A stretch of 64,000 nucleotides of DNA, taken from contig NZ_JAAAMI010000008.1 of the NCBI RefSeq assembly GCF_010500845.1, positions 123,065 to 187,064 on the forward strand. Direction: 5' to 3'. This DNA comes from Flagellimonas sediminis. GTDB taxonomy: Bacteria > Bacteroidota > Bacteroidia > Flavobacteriales > Flavobacteriaceae. This document shows, one piece after another, positions 36,606 to 45,411 of this stretch (position 1 is its first letter; each line of letters begins with the position of its first letter). The notes under the pieces are model-generated. The model did no database searches, was not told where the DNA came from, and saw only the letters and a program-made list of their open reading frames with translations. A program made the position numbers and the translations under genes.

Positions 36606-37295
36606 TTAAATGTTGAAATCTTGGTAATCTTCAGGATGTAATCGGGCATTTTCTTTGCACAGATCCACATATTCCAACCTGGGCATTTCATCATATTCGA
36701 AACCCGGCAGCAAAAATGTCTCCTTTTGCATATCGATCAAGTCAAAATTCTGATCTTTGAGTTTTTCGATCAAATAAACCATCGCCACTTCATCAGCACG
36801 TTCCACTTTGGCGAACACATATTCCCCGAAAAACAATTTTCCGATGGCTACGCCGAACAATCCACCGACCAAGTCATCATTTTGCCAAACCTCAATAGAG
36901 TGGGCACAACCTTGTTGGTGCAATTCCATAAACAACCGGACCATCCGTTCGGTTAGCCAATTATTGTCCATTCGGTCTTGGATATTGAACACACTTTGGC
37001 ATCCACGAAGGACTTCTTCAAAACGGGTATCTACCTGTATATCAAAATCTTTCAAAAAGGTATCCTGTTCGGATTTGGTCATCACAAACGAGTCGGGCTT
37101 TAATACGATCCTTGGATCAGGAGACCACCATTTGATGTGTTTTAAGGGATAGTGCCAATAGTAAATACCGCTATTGTAGGCCAAAAGCAGTCGCTCCACG
37201 GACATGGTGCCCCCAACGGCCAACAATCCATCTATATCCGCAAAGTATGCGGGAGGAAAAGAAATCTCGTCGTTTTTGAGCTCAAAATAGGGCAC
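36606..37295 (-). CDS. aat: Leucyl/phenylalanyl-tRNA--protein transferase
   Basis: N-end-rule enzyme that adds Leu/Phe to N-terminal Lys/Arg of proteins and so marks them for ClpAP degradation. Family marks are FPPAYFADIDGLLAVGGTMSVERLLLAYNSGIYYW, WWSPDPRIVL, WLTERMVRLFMELHQQGCAHSIEVW, and LVGGLFGVAIGKLFFGEYVF. The ATG at 37340 would overlap hypC by 35 bases; the GTG at 37295 (VPYFELKNDEISFPP) gives a family-like N-terminus of 229 residues and a 10-base spacer, so I prefer it. It is co-transcribed with hypABC. Confidence 0.9.
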   Translation of the reverse strand: MPYFELKNDEISFPPAYFADIDGLLAVGGTMSVERLLLAYNSGIYYWHYPLKHIKWWSPDPRIVLKPDSFVMTKSEQDTFLKDFDIQVDTRFEEVLRGCQSVFNIQDRMDNNWLTERMVRLFMELHQQGCAHSIEVWQNDDLVGGLFGVAIGKLFFGEYVFAKVERADEVAMVYLIEKLKDQNFDLIDMQKETFLLPGFEYDEMPRLEYVDLCKENARLHPEDYQDFNI

Positions 37296-37305
37296 GGTAT
37301 GAAAA

Positions 37306-37572
37306 TTATGGATTGCTTTCCGGTGGATGCTCCAAATCATTCAATTCTCCCAACTGTGAAAGTACCTCAAAGGTTTTTTTGGCCTCTTCCTCATCTACAA
37401 CACTGATAGCTGCGCCAACATGCACCATAACATAATCATCTACTTTGGCCTCGGGCACCAATGCTAGGCTCACTTCCTTTTTAACTCCTCCAAAAGAGAC
37501 TTTCCCCATGCGGAAGGTTTCATCCAGTTCCGAGGTGATTTCCAATAACTTTCCGGGTATCGCCAAACACAT
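37306..37572 (-). CDS. hypC: Hydrogenase assembly chaperone HypC
   Basis: 88-residue chaperone that carries the Fe(CN)2CO moiety with HypD and delivers it to the large subunit. The N-terminus MCLAIPGK contains the essential Cys2. The beta-barrel pattern VSFGGVKKEVSLALVPEAKVDDYVMVHVGAAI is typical. It follows hypB by 11 bases. Confidence 0.95.
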   Translation of the reverse strand: MCLAIPGKLLEITSELDETFRMGKVSFGGVKKEVSLALVPEAKVDDYVMVHVGAAISVVDEEEAKKTFEVLSQLGELNDLEHPPESNP

Positions 37573-37583
37573 AATAGTTTATT

Positions 37584-38432
37584 TTAGTGGTCCACAGGAA
37601 CCAACTTCATATTGGTCTCCAGCCATTCATACCATTGCTCCATTCCGGTTCCTTTAGTTGCGGAAACCTCAAAAAAGACCAATTCAGGATTTACTTGAAG
37701 GGCATTTGTCTTCAACTCCTCAATATTCGTGTCCAAGTAAGGGGCTAGGTCTATTTTGTTGATGATGCAGATATCCGAAGTATGGAACATATCCGGATAT
37801 TTGATGGGTTTATCATCCCCTTCCGTAGTACTCACGATCACCACTCTTTTATGTTCCCCTAGATTGAACATGGAAGGACAGACCAAATTGCCCACGTTCT
37901 CGATCATCAAAACCGAATCATTGCCGATGTTCAATTTTTTGACCGCGTCATGTATCATATCACTTTCAAGATGACACCCCTTCCCTGTGTTGATCTGAAT
38001 AACAGGAACATCCAATGCTGCAATTCGGTTCGCATCGTTCAGGGTCTGTTGATCGCCTTCAATCACATAAAACGGAATTTTACCTTTTAGATCTTTCAAG
38101 GTACGTTCCAAAAGTGACGTTTTTCCGGAACCGGGAGAACTTACCAGATTGAGGACAAATACGCCTTTGGCATCAAAGTAACCTCTATTTCTGGCTGCCA
38201 TAATTTCATTTTGTTGAAGGATATCACGTTCCACCTCCAAAACGGTTTTATGATGGTGGTCATGATCATGGTCGTGATTGTGGTGGTGGTGCCCATGATG
38301 ATGGTCATTGTCGTGGTCATGATGATGACTGTGTCCATGATCATGGTGATGCCCATGTTCCTCTTTGCCCATTTTTGGGGATAAAATTTTAGCGCCATTC
38401 CCATCGCTTCCACATCCGCAAGTACCGCACAT
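37584..38432 (-). CDS. hypB: Hydrogenase nickel incorporation GTPase HypB, His-rich
   Basis: 282 residues. The N-terminus MCGTCGCG holds the CxxCGC nickel motif. A long His/Asp-rich stretch (about residues 25-62, more than 20 His) should store or buffer nickel. The GTPase domain has the P-loop LVSSPGSGKTSLLERTL, ENVGNLVCPS with the metal Cys, and NKIDLAPY. It loads nickel into the hydrogenase large subunit together with HypA. It lies 16 bases downstream of hypA. Confidence 0.95.
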   Translation of the reverse strand: MCGTCGCGSDGNGAKILSPKMGKEEHGHHHDHGHSHHHDHDNDHHHGHHHHNHDHDHDHHHKTVLEVERDILQQNEIMAARNRGYFDAKGVFVLNLVSSPGSGKTSLLERTLKDLKGKIPFYVIEGDQQTLNDANRIAALDVPVIQINTGKGCHLESDMIHDAVKKLNIGNDSVLMIENVGNLVCPSMFNLGEHKRVVIVSTTEGDDKPIKYPDMFHTSDICIINKIDLAPYLDTNIEELKTNALQVNPELVFFEVSATKGTGMEQWYEWLETNMKLVPVDH

Positions 38433-38448
38433 AGTATTAAGTTTTAAA

Positions 38449-38790
38449 TTAGATGACCTCTAGGGCCTTCACCCTAAGTTCTTTTCCTTGAATTATACCC
38501 TTGAGATTACTACCACATTTGGGGCAGGAATCATAAAAATGTTGAATTTCAAAAACCGTATCACAATCCCCACATTGCCCCAATCCTTCCTTGACATCAA
38601 TCTTCCGTTCGGCATCTTCCAGCACAGTATTCTTTACCGCGGCTGGCCATACAAAATCGAGTGATTCAAACTCGACCCCAGCAAGTTTGCCAATTTCCAG
38701 TTCAATCAACGTCACCTTTTTTGCCTTGGCCTTTTTGGTCTCGTCTTCCGCAATCTTCACAATGCCCATAGCTACTGAAAGCTCATGCAT
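38449..38790 (-). CDS. hypA: Hydrogenase maturation nickel protein HypA
   Basis: 113 residues starting MHELSVAMG; His2 is the nickel ligand. The zinc site is formed by CGDC and CPKC (CGDCDTVFEIQHFYDSCPKCGS). The frame is open 18 codons further up (38844), but MHELS is the universal HypA start. First gene of the leftward hypABC-aat-TPR unit, divergent from the structural genes. Confidence 0.95.
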   Translation of the reverse strand: MHELSVAMGIVKIAEDETKKAKAKKVTLIELEIGKLAGVEFESLDFVWPAAVKNTVLEDAERKIDVKEGLGQCGDCDTVFEIQHFYDSCPKCGSNLKGIIQGKELRVKALEVI

Positions 38791-38861
38791 GATACTGAAT
38801 TTTAAATGCTGATAAAGAGCAACATAAGACACAATATTATTCAAAACCTTTTTCCATGGAC

Positions 38862-38875
38862 ATGATTTTTGTCAT
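38862..38875. promoter_or_regulatory. Weak palindrome in the hypA-hydrogenase divergent promoter
   Basis: ATGA and TCAT surround TTTTTG (TGA-N6-TCA core), a Crp/Fnr-like spacing, in the 162-base space between the two divergent hydrogenase units. The arms are short and this may be chance. Confidence 0.25.
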
Positions 38876-38952
38876 ATGATTCGCTGAATGTAATGGGTAC
38901 ATTTAGAGCTAAATCCCTGAAAAATCAATATTTAGATTTAAAAATTTGGGTC

Positions 38953-40077
38953 ATGGCAATAGAAAAATCAGTAAAGGAAACCTATTACGAAAGCATTATC
39001 AAACAGGGTTACAGCCGACGTGATTTCATGAAGTTCGCCACCTATATCGCAGCATATATGGGTCTGGAAACTTCCATGATCGGTCAAGTGGCCAAATCCC
39101 TGGAAAACACGTTCAGGATCCCCGTGATCTGGGAACATTACCAAGAATGCACTTGTTGCAGTGAATCGTTCATCCGATCCGATCACCCGATTGTTTCGGA
39201 TATTATTTTGGATAAAATTTCCTTGGACTACACCCTGACCTTGATGGCTGCATCGGGGCACCAGGCCGAAGCGGCCAAACAGGCTACCATGGAAAAATAC
39301 AAAGGGGAATACATTCTATGTGTGGAAGGTTCGGTACCCTTGGGCGATGATGGCAATTATTGTTGTATTGCCGGCCGATCTGCCAAAGATCTTTTGATCG
39401 AGGCTGCGGAAGGTGCCAAGGCCATTATTGCTTGGGGAAGTTGCGCATCCAACGGATGTGTGCAAGCAGCCTACCCCAACCCAACCCAAGCTACACCAAT
39501 CCACAAGATCATCAAGAACAAACCCATCATCAGGGTACCCGGATGTCCTCCCATTGGAGAGGTCATGGCGGGTATCATCGTTCACATGATTACTTTTGGC
39601 AGATTGCCTGAATTGGATGGACTGGGCAGACCAAAAGCATTCTACTCAAAAAGGGTGCACGACTCCTGTTATAGAAGACCTTATTATGATGCCGGTCTTT
39701 TTGCCGAGACCTTTGACGACCAAAATGCCAAGGATGGCTACTGCTTGTATAAGGTAGGATGCCGTGGTCCGATGACCTATAACTCCTGTGGTACCATTAA
39801 ATGGAACAATGGGGTAAGTTACCCAATCCAATCAGGTCACGGATGCATCGGTTGTAGTGAAGAGAATTTTTGGGACAACGGGCCTTTCTATGAAAGATTG
39901 ACTGGTTTAGCCGGATTTGGTATTGAAAGCTCTGCAGATACCATTGGTAAGGTTGCCGCTGGAGTGGTTGCTGGTGGTTTGGCCGTGCATGCGGTGGCCG
40001 CCAATATTTCCAAACGGAAAGAATTGAAGAGCAGGACTTCCCGTGGCATACAAAACGAAAAGAAATTAGATTCTTAA
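38953..40077 (+). CDS. hyaA: [NiFe] hydrogenase small subunit, oxygen-tolerant group 1d type
   Basis: Electron-transfer subunit of the periplasm-facing uptake hydrogenase; 374 residues from MAIEKSV (the frame opens at 38869, but 38953 is the family-like start). A Tat motif SRRDFMKF lies at 21-28. Proximal-cluster ligands are C66, C69, C164 and C198. Two extra cysteines, C68 (in ECTCCSES) and C169 (in GSCASNGC), complete the six that build the [4Fe-3S] cluster of oxygen-tolerant enzymes. Distal/medial ligands lie in [21 protein letters not shown] and [10 protein letters not shown] hydrophobic helix near 329-352 anchors it in the membrane. Confidence 0.96.
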   Translation: MAIEKSVKETYYESIIKQGYSRRDFMKFATYIAAYMGLETSMIGQVAKSLENTFRIPVIWEHYQECTCCSESFIRSDHPIVSDIILDKISLDYTLTLMAASGHQAEAAKQATMEKYKGEYILCVEGSVPLGDDGNYCCIAGRSAKDLLIEAAEGAKAIIAWGSCASNGCVQAAYPNPTQATPIHKIIKNKPIIRVPGCPPIGEVMAGIIVHMITFGRLPELDGLGRPKAFYSKRVHDSCYRRPYYDAGLFAETFDDQNAKDGYCLYKVGCRGPMTYNSCGTIKWNNGVSYPIQSGHGCIGCSEENFWDNGPFYERLTGLAGFGIESSADTIGKVAAGVVAGGLAVHAVAANISKRKELKSRTSRGIQNEKKLDS

Positions 40078-40087
40078 AAAAAGTATC

Positions 40088-41821
40088 ATGGCAAATAGAA
40101 TTGTTGTTGACCCCATTACCAGGATTGAAGGTCACTTGCGTATAGAAGTTGAGGTGAAGGATGGAAAAATCACCGACGCCTATAGTTCAAGTCCCATGGT
40201 CCGGGGTCTGGAAAATATTGTAAAAGGAAGAGACCCTAGGGATGTTTGGGCATTCGTGCAACGTGCTTGTGGGGTGTGTACCACCATTCATGCCTTGGCT
40301 TCCGTACGATCCGTTGAAGATTCGTTGGGCATTGACGTACCGCCGAATGCCGAAATGGTAAGGAACATTATGGAAGGGGCCCTGTATATGCATGATCATA
40401 CCGTGCATTTTTATCATCTGCATGCCCTGGATTGGGTAGATGTGGTGAACGCCCTGAAGGCAGACCCCATTGCAACTTCCCAATTGGCCCAGAGCATTTC
40501 CAATTGGCCAAAAAGCTCTCCAGGATATTTCTCCGACATCAAAAAAAGAATCACAAGATTTGTGGAAAGTGGGCAACTGGGCATTTTTGCAAATGGGTAC
40601 TGGGGCCATCCCCAAATGAAATTGCCCCCTGAAGTTAACCTGTTGGCAGTTGCCCACTACCTGGAAGCCCTGGAATGGCAAAAAGAAATCGTGAAAGTCC
40701 ACACCATTTTTGGTGGTAAGAACCCACACCCCAACTACTTGGTAGGTGGTATGGCCTGCGCCATCAATACGGAAAGTCCTGGTGGTATCAACGCAGAGCG
40801 ATTGGCCTATGTTGGCAGACTGTTGCAAGAAGGAAAAGAGTTCATTGAACAAGTGTACATCCCAGACTTGTTGGCCATTGCTTCCTTTTATAAAGATTGG
40901 GGGGCCATTGGCAAAGGATTTGGCAATTACATGTCTTATGGTGATTTCCCGACCAATGGTTATGGCGATATTTCGAACTTCAAATTTCCACAGGGAATCA
41001 TTTTAGATAGGGACCTCTCCAAGGTATATGACGTAAACCATAGGAATGAGGATATTACCGAGTTCGTAAACAATTCTTGGTACAAGGATTATTCTGAAGG
41101 AAAAGACCAAGGAAAACACCCATGGGACGGGGAGACCAACATCAATTATTCCGGTCCCAAGCCACCTTACGACCAATTGGATGTGACCCAAAAATACAGC
41201 TTTATCAAAACACCTCGTTGGCAGGGCAAACCTATGGAGGTCGGCCCATTGGCCAGACTCTTGGTAGGATATGCAAGGGGTAACAAGGAAATCCAGGAAG
41301 CAGTGAATGGCGCTTTGAGTCATTTGGATGTACCTGTGGATGCATTGTTCTCCACTTTGGGAAGAACAGCTGCCAGGGGCATCGAGACCCAACTGGTGGC
41401 CAATTGGACCATGGAGTTTTATGACACCTTATTGCTCAACATCAAAAATGGGGATACCCGAATGGCCAATATGACCAAATGGGAACCGGAGCTTTGGCCT
41501 ACCGAATCCAAAGGTGTAGGATTTGCAGAGGCTCCTAGAGGTGCTTTGGCCCACTGGATCAAGATCAAAGAAGGCAAAACCGAAAATTACCAGCTGGTGG
41601 TACCTTCAACTTGGAATGCCTCTCCACGAGATCCAAAAGGACAGCGGTCCGCCTATGAATCAACGCTATTGGATACCCCCGTGGCCGATCCGGAACTTCC
41701 GTTGGAAATCATCAGGACCATCCACTCCTTTGACCCCTGTATAGCCTGTGCGGTGCATTTATATGACGAGCATGGCAAACATATTTCACAGGTACAAAAC
41801 GTTTCGAGCTGCGAAATCTAG
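40088..41821 (+). CDS. hyaB: [NiFe] hydrogenase large (catalytic) subunit
   Basis: 577 residues; contains the Ni-Fe active site that splits H2. The N-terminal ligands are C61 and C64 in RACGVCTTIHAL; the C-terminal ligands are C551 and C554 in DPCIACAVH. The last 20 residues after H557 form the peptide removed by the maturation protease once nickel is in. It is 10 bases downstream of the small subunit gene. It has no own signal peptide, as expected for export with the small subunit by Tat. Confidence 0.97.
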   Translation: MANRIVVDPITRIEGHLRIEVEVKDGKITDAYSSSPMVRGLENIVKGRDPRDVWAFVQRACGVCTTIHALASVRSVEDSLGIDVPPNAEMVRNIMEGALYMHDHTVHFYHLHALDWVDVVNALKADPIATSQLAQSISNWPKSSPGYFSDIKKRITRFVESGQLGIFANGYWGHPQMKLPPEVNLLAVAHYLEALEWQKEIVKVHTIFGGKNPHPNYLVGGMACAINTESPGGINAERLAYVGRLLQEGKEFIEQVYIPDLLAIASFYKDWGAIGKGFGNYMSYGDFPTNGYGDISNFKFPQGIILDRDLSKVYDVNHRNEDITEFVNNSWYKDYSEGKDQGKHPWDGETNINYSGPKPPYDQLDVTQKYSFIKTPRWQGKPMEVGPLARLLVGYARGNKEIQEAVNGALSHLDVPVDALFSTLGRTAARGIETQLVANWTMEFYDTLLLNIKNGDTRMANMTKWEPELWPTESKGVGFAEAPRGALAHWIKIKEGKTENYQLVVPSTWNASPRDPKGQRSAYESTLLDTPVADPELPLEIIRTIHSFDPCIACAVHLYDEHGKHISQVQNVSSCEI

Positions 41822-41834
41822 TAAATCATGGATC

Positions 41835-42587
41835 ATGCAAACACGAAAATTTAGACGGGTATATGTTTGGGAGCTTCCAGTGCGATTTTTCCATTGGATT
41901 AACGCATTCTCCATAACAGTTTTGGCGGTAACTGGCCTTATCATTGCCAACCCTCCCGCCATATTATCGAATAAGGAGGCAAGTGACATCTATTGGTTCG
42001 GCACAGTACGCTTTATCCATTTTGCAACAGCCTATGTGTTCTTTTTCAACATGATCATGAGGATATACTGGTCGTTTGTTGGGAATAAGTTTTCTAGCTG
42101 GAGAGCGTTTTGGCCCTTCAACAAAAAAATGTGGCACAACTTTCTGCATGTGATCAAAGTGGATGTCTTTTTGGCCAATGAAAAAAAACCGGATATAAAA
42201 GATATTAGCATCGGTCACAACAGTGTAGCGGCCATTTCCTATGTGATCTTGTTCCTTTTGGCATTGGTTCAGGTCTTTACAGGATTTGGTCTTTATTCTG
42301 CCAATGCAGGTTGGTGGTTGCCCAAAATGTTTGCTTGGGTAGTTCCCTTCTTGGGAGGTGATTTTATTGTAAGGACCATTCACCACGCCACTACCTGGTT
42401 GTTCATTCTCTTTACCCTTATCCACGTGTATTTGGTGTTCTACCATGACTGGCTCGAAGGAAGAGGTGAAGTTTCCTCTATGTTCGGAGGTTATAAATTC
42501 GTCTGTGACGAGCGACTCAAAAAATTGGTGGAGGATGAAGAAATTGAGGCTCCAGTGGATGAGGAAGCCATGGAAATAATTGAATAA
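41835..42587 (+). CDS. hyaC: Ni/Fe-hydrogenase b-type cytochrome subunit
   Basis: Di-haem cytochrome b of 250 residues that links the hydrogenase to the quinone pool. Starts at MQTRKFRRVYVWELPVRFFH; a longer frame from 41748 would overlap the large subunit gene. Four hydrophobic helices are visible. Candidate haem His lie in RFFHWINAF, RFIHFATAY, RTIHHATTW and LIHVYLVFYHDW. The acidic tail (EDEEIEAPVDEEAMEIIE) is cytoplasmic. It lies 13 bases after the large subunit gene. Confidence 0.94.
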   Translation: MQTRKFRRVYVWELPVRFFHWINAFSITVLAVTGLIIANPPAILSNKEASDIYWFGTVRFIHFATAYVFFFNMIMRIYWSFVGNKFSSWRAFWPFNKKMWHNFLHVIKVDVFLANEKKPDIKDISIGHNSVAAISYVILFLLALVQVFTGFGLYSANAGWWLPKMFAWVVPFLGGDFIVRTIHHATTWLFILFTLIHVYLVFYHDWLEGRGEVSSMFGGYKFVCDERLKKLVEDEEIEAPVDEEAMEIIE

Positions 42588-42596
42588 AACTAACTC

Positions 42597-43151
42597 ATGG
42601 AAGAATCCACAAATACCAAAACGGACTTGGCAAGAAAACCCATTGCCATAAGTAGTGATGCCTTTTATTTTGAAAAGGACAAGTCCAAGTCCATTTTGGT
42701 TTTGGGGGTTGGCAACTATCTGATGGGTGATGAAGGAGTCGGGGTACATTTGATCCAGCAGATGGACAATCGTGATCTTCCCGATCACTTGGATATTCTG
42801 GACGGAGGTACCGGTGGTTTTATATTACTGAACTGTTTTGAAAGTTATAGCAAGATCATCTTTGTGGATGCTACTATGGATGGCCAACCAGAAGGCACCG
42901 TTTCCTTGATCCGGCCCAAGTTCGCCAGTGATTTTCCTTCGGCATTGAGTGTTCATGATGTGGGGCTCAAGGATATGATCGAAGCGGTATACCTCATGGA
43001 AACCCAACCCGATCTGTACCTTTTCACCATATCCATAGAAAAGGTGGAACCCATGACCACAGAATTAGCTCCAAAAGTTGAAAAGGCTATTCCCGAGGCA
43101 ATCGAACAAATTATGGACTTGGTGGATACCCTGCACCATCAAATTTCATAA
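42597..43151 (+). CDS. hyaD: Hydrogenase maturation protease (HyaD/HoxM type)
   Basis: 184-residue endopeptidase that removes the C-terminal tail of the large subunit. VLGVGNYLMGDEGVGVHLIQ carries the nickel-sensing acidic residues, LDGGTGGF follows, and VHDVGLKDMI supplies the conserved histidine. The first 30 residues are an unconserved extension. hypF begins one base after the stop, so the pair is coupled. Confidence 0.93.
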   Translation: MEESTNTKTDLARKPIAISSDAFYFEKDKSKSILVLGVGNYLMGDEGVGVHLIQQMDNRDLPDHLDILDGGTGGFILLNCFESYSKIIFVDATMDGQPEGTVSLIRPKFASDFPSALSVHDVGLKDMIEAVYLMETQPDLYLFTISIEKVEPMTTELAPKVEKAIPEAIEQIMDLVDTLHHQIS

Positions 43152-43152
43152 A

Positions 43153-45408
43153 GTGTCCAAATCTTTCAAGATCATAGTGACCGGTCGCGTACAAGGAGTT
43201 GGTTTCAGGCCCCATGTGTTCAACTTGGCCCAAAAGTTTAGCTTGGAAGGTTCCGTATCCAATAATGATGAGGGTGTGGTCATTTATCTTTCTGGTGAAC
43301 CTGAGAAAGTCCAGCTATTTTATACAACGCTCATACAGCATCCTCCAAAATTGGCCAAAATAAGGAACCACCAGCTTTCTGAAACTGCATTCATTCCTTT
43401 CGATGGCTTTGCCATAGTTCCGTCGCAAACAGAAGGAAGATTGAATTTACAGCTCACCCCGGATTTTGCCATTTGTGATACCTGCAAGGAAGAGATAACC
43501 AATCCCAAAGACAGACGCTACCATTACCCTTTTACCACGTGTGTGAACTGCGGACCCCGCTGGGCGATCACCAATAAGTTCCCGTTTGAAAGGGACCATA
43601 CCAATATGGCTGTTTTTGAAATGTGTGATTCATGTGGGAAAGAGTACAAAGATCCATCGAACCGTAGGTTCCATTCCCAGACCAATTCCTGTTCGCATTG
43701 TGGCATTGAACTCAAGTTGACCGATACTAAAGGTGCTACCATTTCAGGGGTAGATGCTATCCAAAAAACAGCAAGCTTCATCAAGGATGGAAACATTGTG
43801 GCCATCAAAAATACCAGTGGTTATCTATTGTGTTGTGATGCAACAAACCCTCTTGCCATCCAAAAGCTACGAGAACGAAAACGAAGGCCCACCAAGCCTT
43901 TTGCAATTCTGTATCCTTCCCTTTCGCTATTAAAGAAGCACTTGAATGTCACCAAAATACAGGAAGAAACCTTGACCTCTCCGGAGAGTCCCATCGTAAT
44001 CATTCCCAAAACCGATTCAAAAGGAAGCTTGGCCGTGGATGAACTGGCACCCCAACTGAACCAATTGGGCATTATGCTCCCCTACTCCGGTATTCTATAC
44101 TTGTTGGCCACGGAGCTTGGAATCCCGATTGTCGCCACCAGTGGCAATATACATACGTCGCCCATTATTAGCGATGTTGGTATGGCCCATCAGGAATTGA
44201 AGGGGGTGGCCGATTATTTTTTGGACCACAATTTGGAAATCACCAATCCCCAGGACGATTCCGTGGTGAAATTCAGCAATCGATCCCGTGAAAAGGTCAT
44301 TTTTAGACGATCCAGAGGGCTCAGTCCAAATTTTGATGTTGAAGTAAAGACGAACCAAAAGATTTTGGCCATGGGCGGACACCTGAAAAGCACGTTGGCC
44401 TTTATCCCCAACGACTACCTATACATCAGTCAATACTTGGGAAACTTGGACCATTTTGATGTCTATGACCGCTACATGGATACTGCGGACAAGTTTACCA
44501 AACTGTTCCAGGTACTTCCCGAAGTTATCCTTGTGGATAAACACCCCGCCTATAACAGTACCCTTCATGGTATTGAACTGGCCAAAAAGTGGAATACCCC
44601 GGTCCGACCGATTCAACACCACAAGGCCCATTTTGCTTCGGTTTTGGGGGAACATGGACTCTTTGGGCAAAACTCTGCTATTTTGGGTGTGGTCTGGGAT
44701 GGCACGGGATATGGGGACGATAAACAGATTTGGGGAGGCGAATTTTTCAAATATCAAAATCAAGTCATGGAACGTGTGGGACATTTTGACTATTTTGATT
44801 GGTTGGCCGGGGACAAAATGGCCAAGGAACCTCGAATTTCCTTTTTCTCCTTGGCTGATGCTGCGATGAATGAAGAGCTTCACCAAAAATTTTCCAAGGA
44901 AGAGATGGCCATTTACCAACAACTTAAAAAGAAGGAAACCCTGAAAACTTCTTCCGTTGGGAGACTTTTTGATGCCGTGGCATCCCTTTTGAATGTTTGC
45001 GACTACAACACGTATGAAGGTGAGGCCGCCATTTTGCTTGAAAACCGAGCCCATCAATACCGATTGGAAAGCTGTACTTCCTATATCAGTGAAATTAAAA
45101 ACGGAATCGTGCCCACCCATCTACTTTTTGCAAAAATCCATCATGACCATAGAAGTGGAAGGAACAGGCAAGAAATCATAGCTGATTTCCTCTTCACTTT
45201 AGCCACTATGGTGATTAAAATGGCAGAACAACAGAACATCAAGGAAATTGCCATGAGCGGCGGAGTGTTTCAAAATACGGTTTTGATCGATATGGTCAAG
45301 GAACTGGCAGGAAGTGAATACAAACTCTATTTTAATCGTAACTTAAGTCCAAACGATGAAAATATATCCTTTGGACAAGTGGCATACCATCAATATATAA
45401 AGCATTGA
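43153..45408 (+). CDS. hypF: Carbamoyltransferase HypF
   Basis: Makes the thiocarbamate precursor of the active-site cyanide ligands from carbamoyl phosphate. The GTG start at 43153 (VSKSFKIIVTGRVQGVGFRPHVF) puts the acylphosphatase domain at the N-terminus and leaves one base after the preceding stop; the frame is open to 43078. Next come two zinc fingers (CDTCKEE, CVNCG, CDSCGKEY, CSHCG), a YrdC-like domain (VAIKNTSGYLLCCDA, RKRRPTKPFAI) and a Kae1-like domain (QHHKAHFASVLGEHG, GVVWDGTGYGDD). At 751 residues it is full length. Confidence 0.95.
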   Translation: MSKSFKIIVTGRVQGVGFRPHVFNLAQKFSLEGSVSNNDEGVVIYLSGEPEKVQLFYTTLIQHPPKLAKIRNHQLSETAFIPFDGFAIVPSQTEGRLNLQLTPDFAICDTCKEEITNPKDRRYHYPFTTCVNCGPRWAITNKFPFERDHTNMAVFEMCDSCGKEYKDPSNRRFHSQTNSCSHCGIELKLTDTKGATISGVDAIQKTASFIKDGNIVAIKNTSGYLLCCDATNPLAIQKLRERKRRPTKPFAILYPSLSLLKKHLNVTKIQEETLTSPESPIVIIPKTDSKGSLAVDELAPQLNQLGIMLPYSGILYLLATELGIPIVATSGNIHTSPIISDVGMAHQELKGVADYFLDHNLEITNPQDDSVVKFSNRSREKVIFRRSRGLSPNFDVEVKTNQKILAMGGHLKSTLAFIPNDYLYISQYLGNLDHFDVYDRYMDTADKFTKLFQVLPEVILVDKHPAYNSTLHGIELAKKWNTPVRPIQHHKAHFASVLGEHGLFGQNSAILGVVWDGTGYGDDKQIWGGEFFKYQNQVMERVGHFDYFDWLAGDKMAKEPRISFFSLADAAMNEELHQKFSKEEMAIYQQLKKKETLKTSSVGRLFDAVASLLNVCDYNTYEGEAAILLENRAHQYRLESCTSYISEIKNGIVPTHLLFAKIHHDHRSGRNRQEIIADFLFTLATMVIKMAEQQNIKEIAMSGGVFQNTVLIDMVKELAGSEYKLYFNRNLSPNDENISFGQVAYHQYIKH

Positions 45409-45411
45409 CCC

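Noticed and set aside
38230..38380. Repetitive CATGATCATGGTCGTG-like DNA, as a possible repeat array
   Set aside because: It is the coding sequence of the His-rich stretch of HypB, not a CRISPR or regulatory array.
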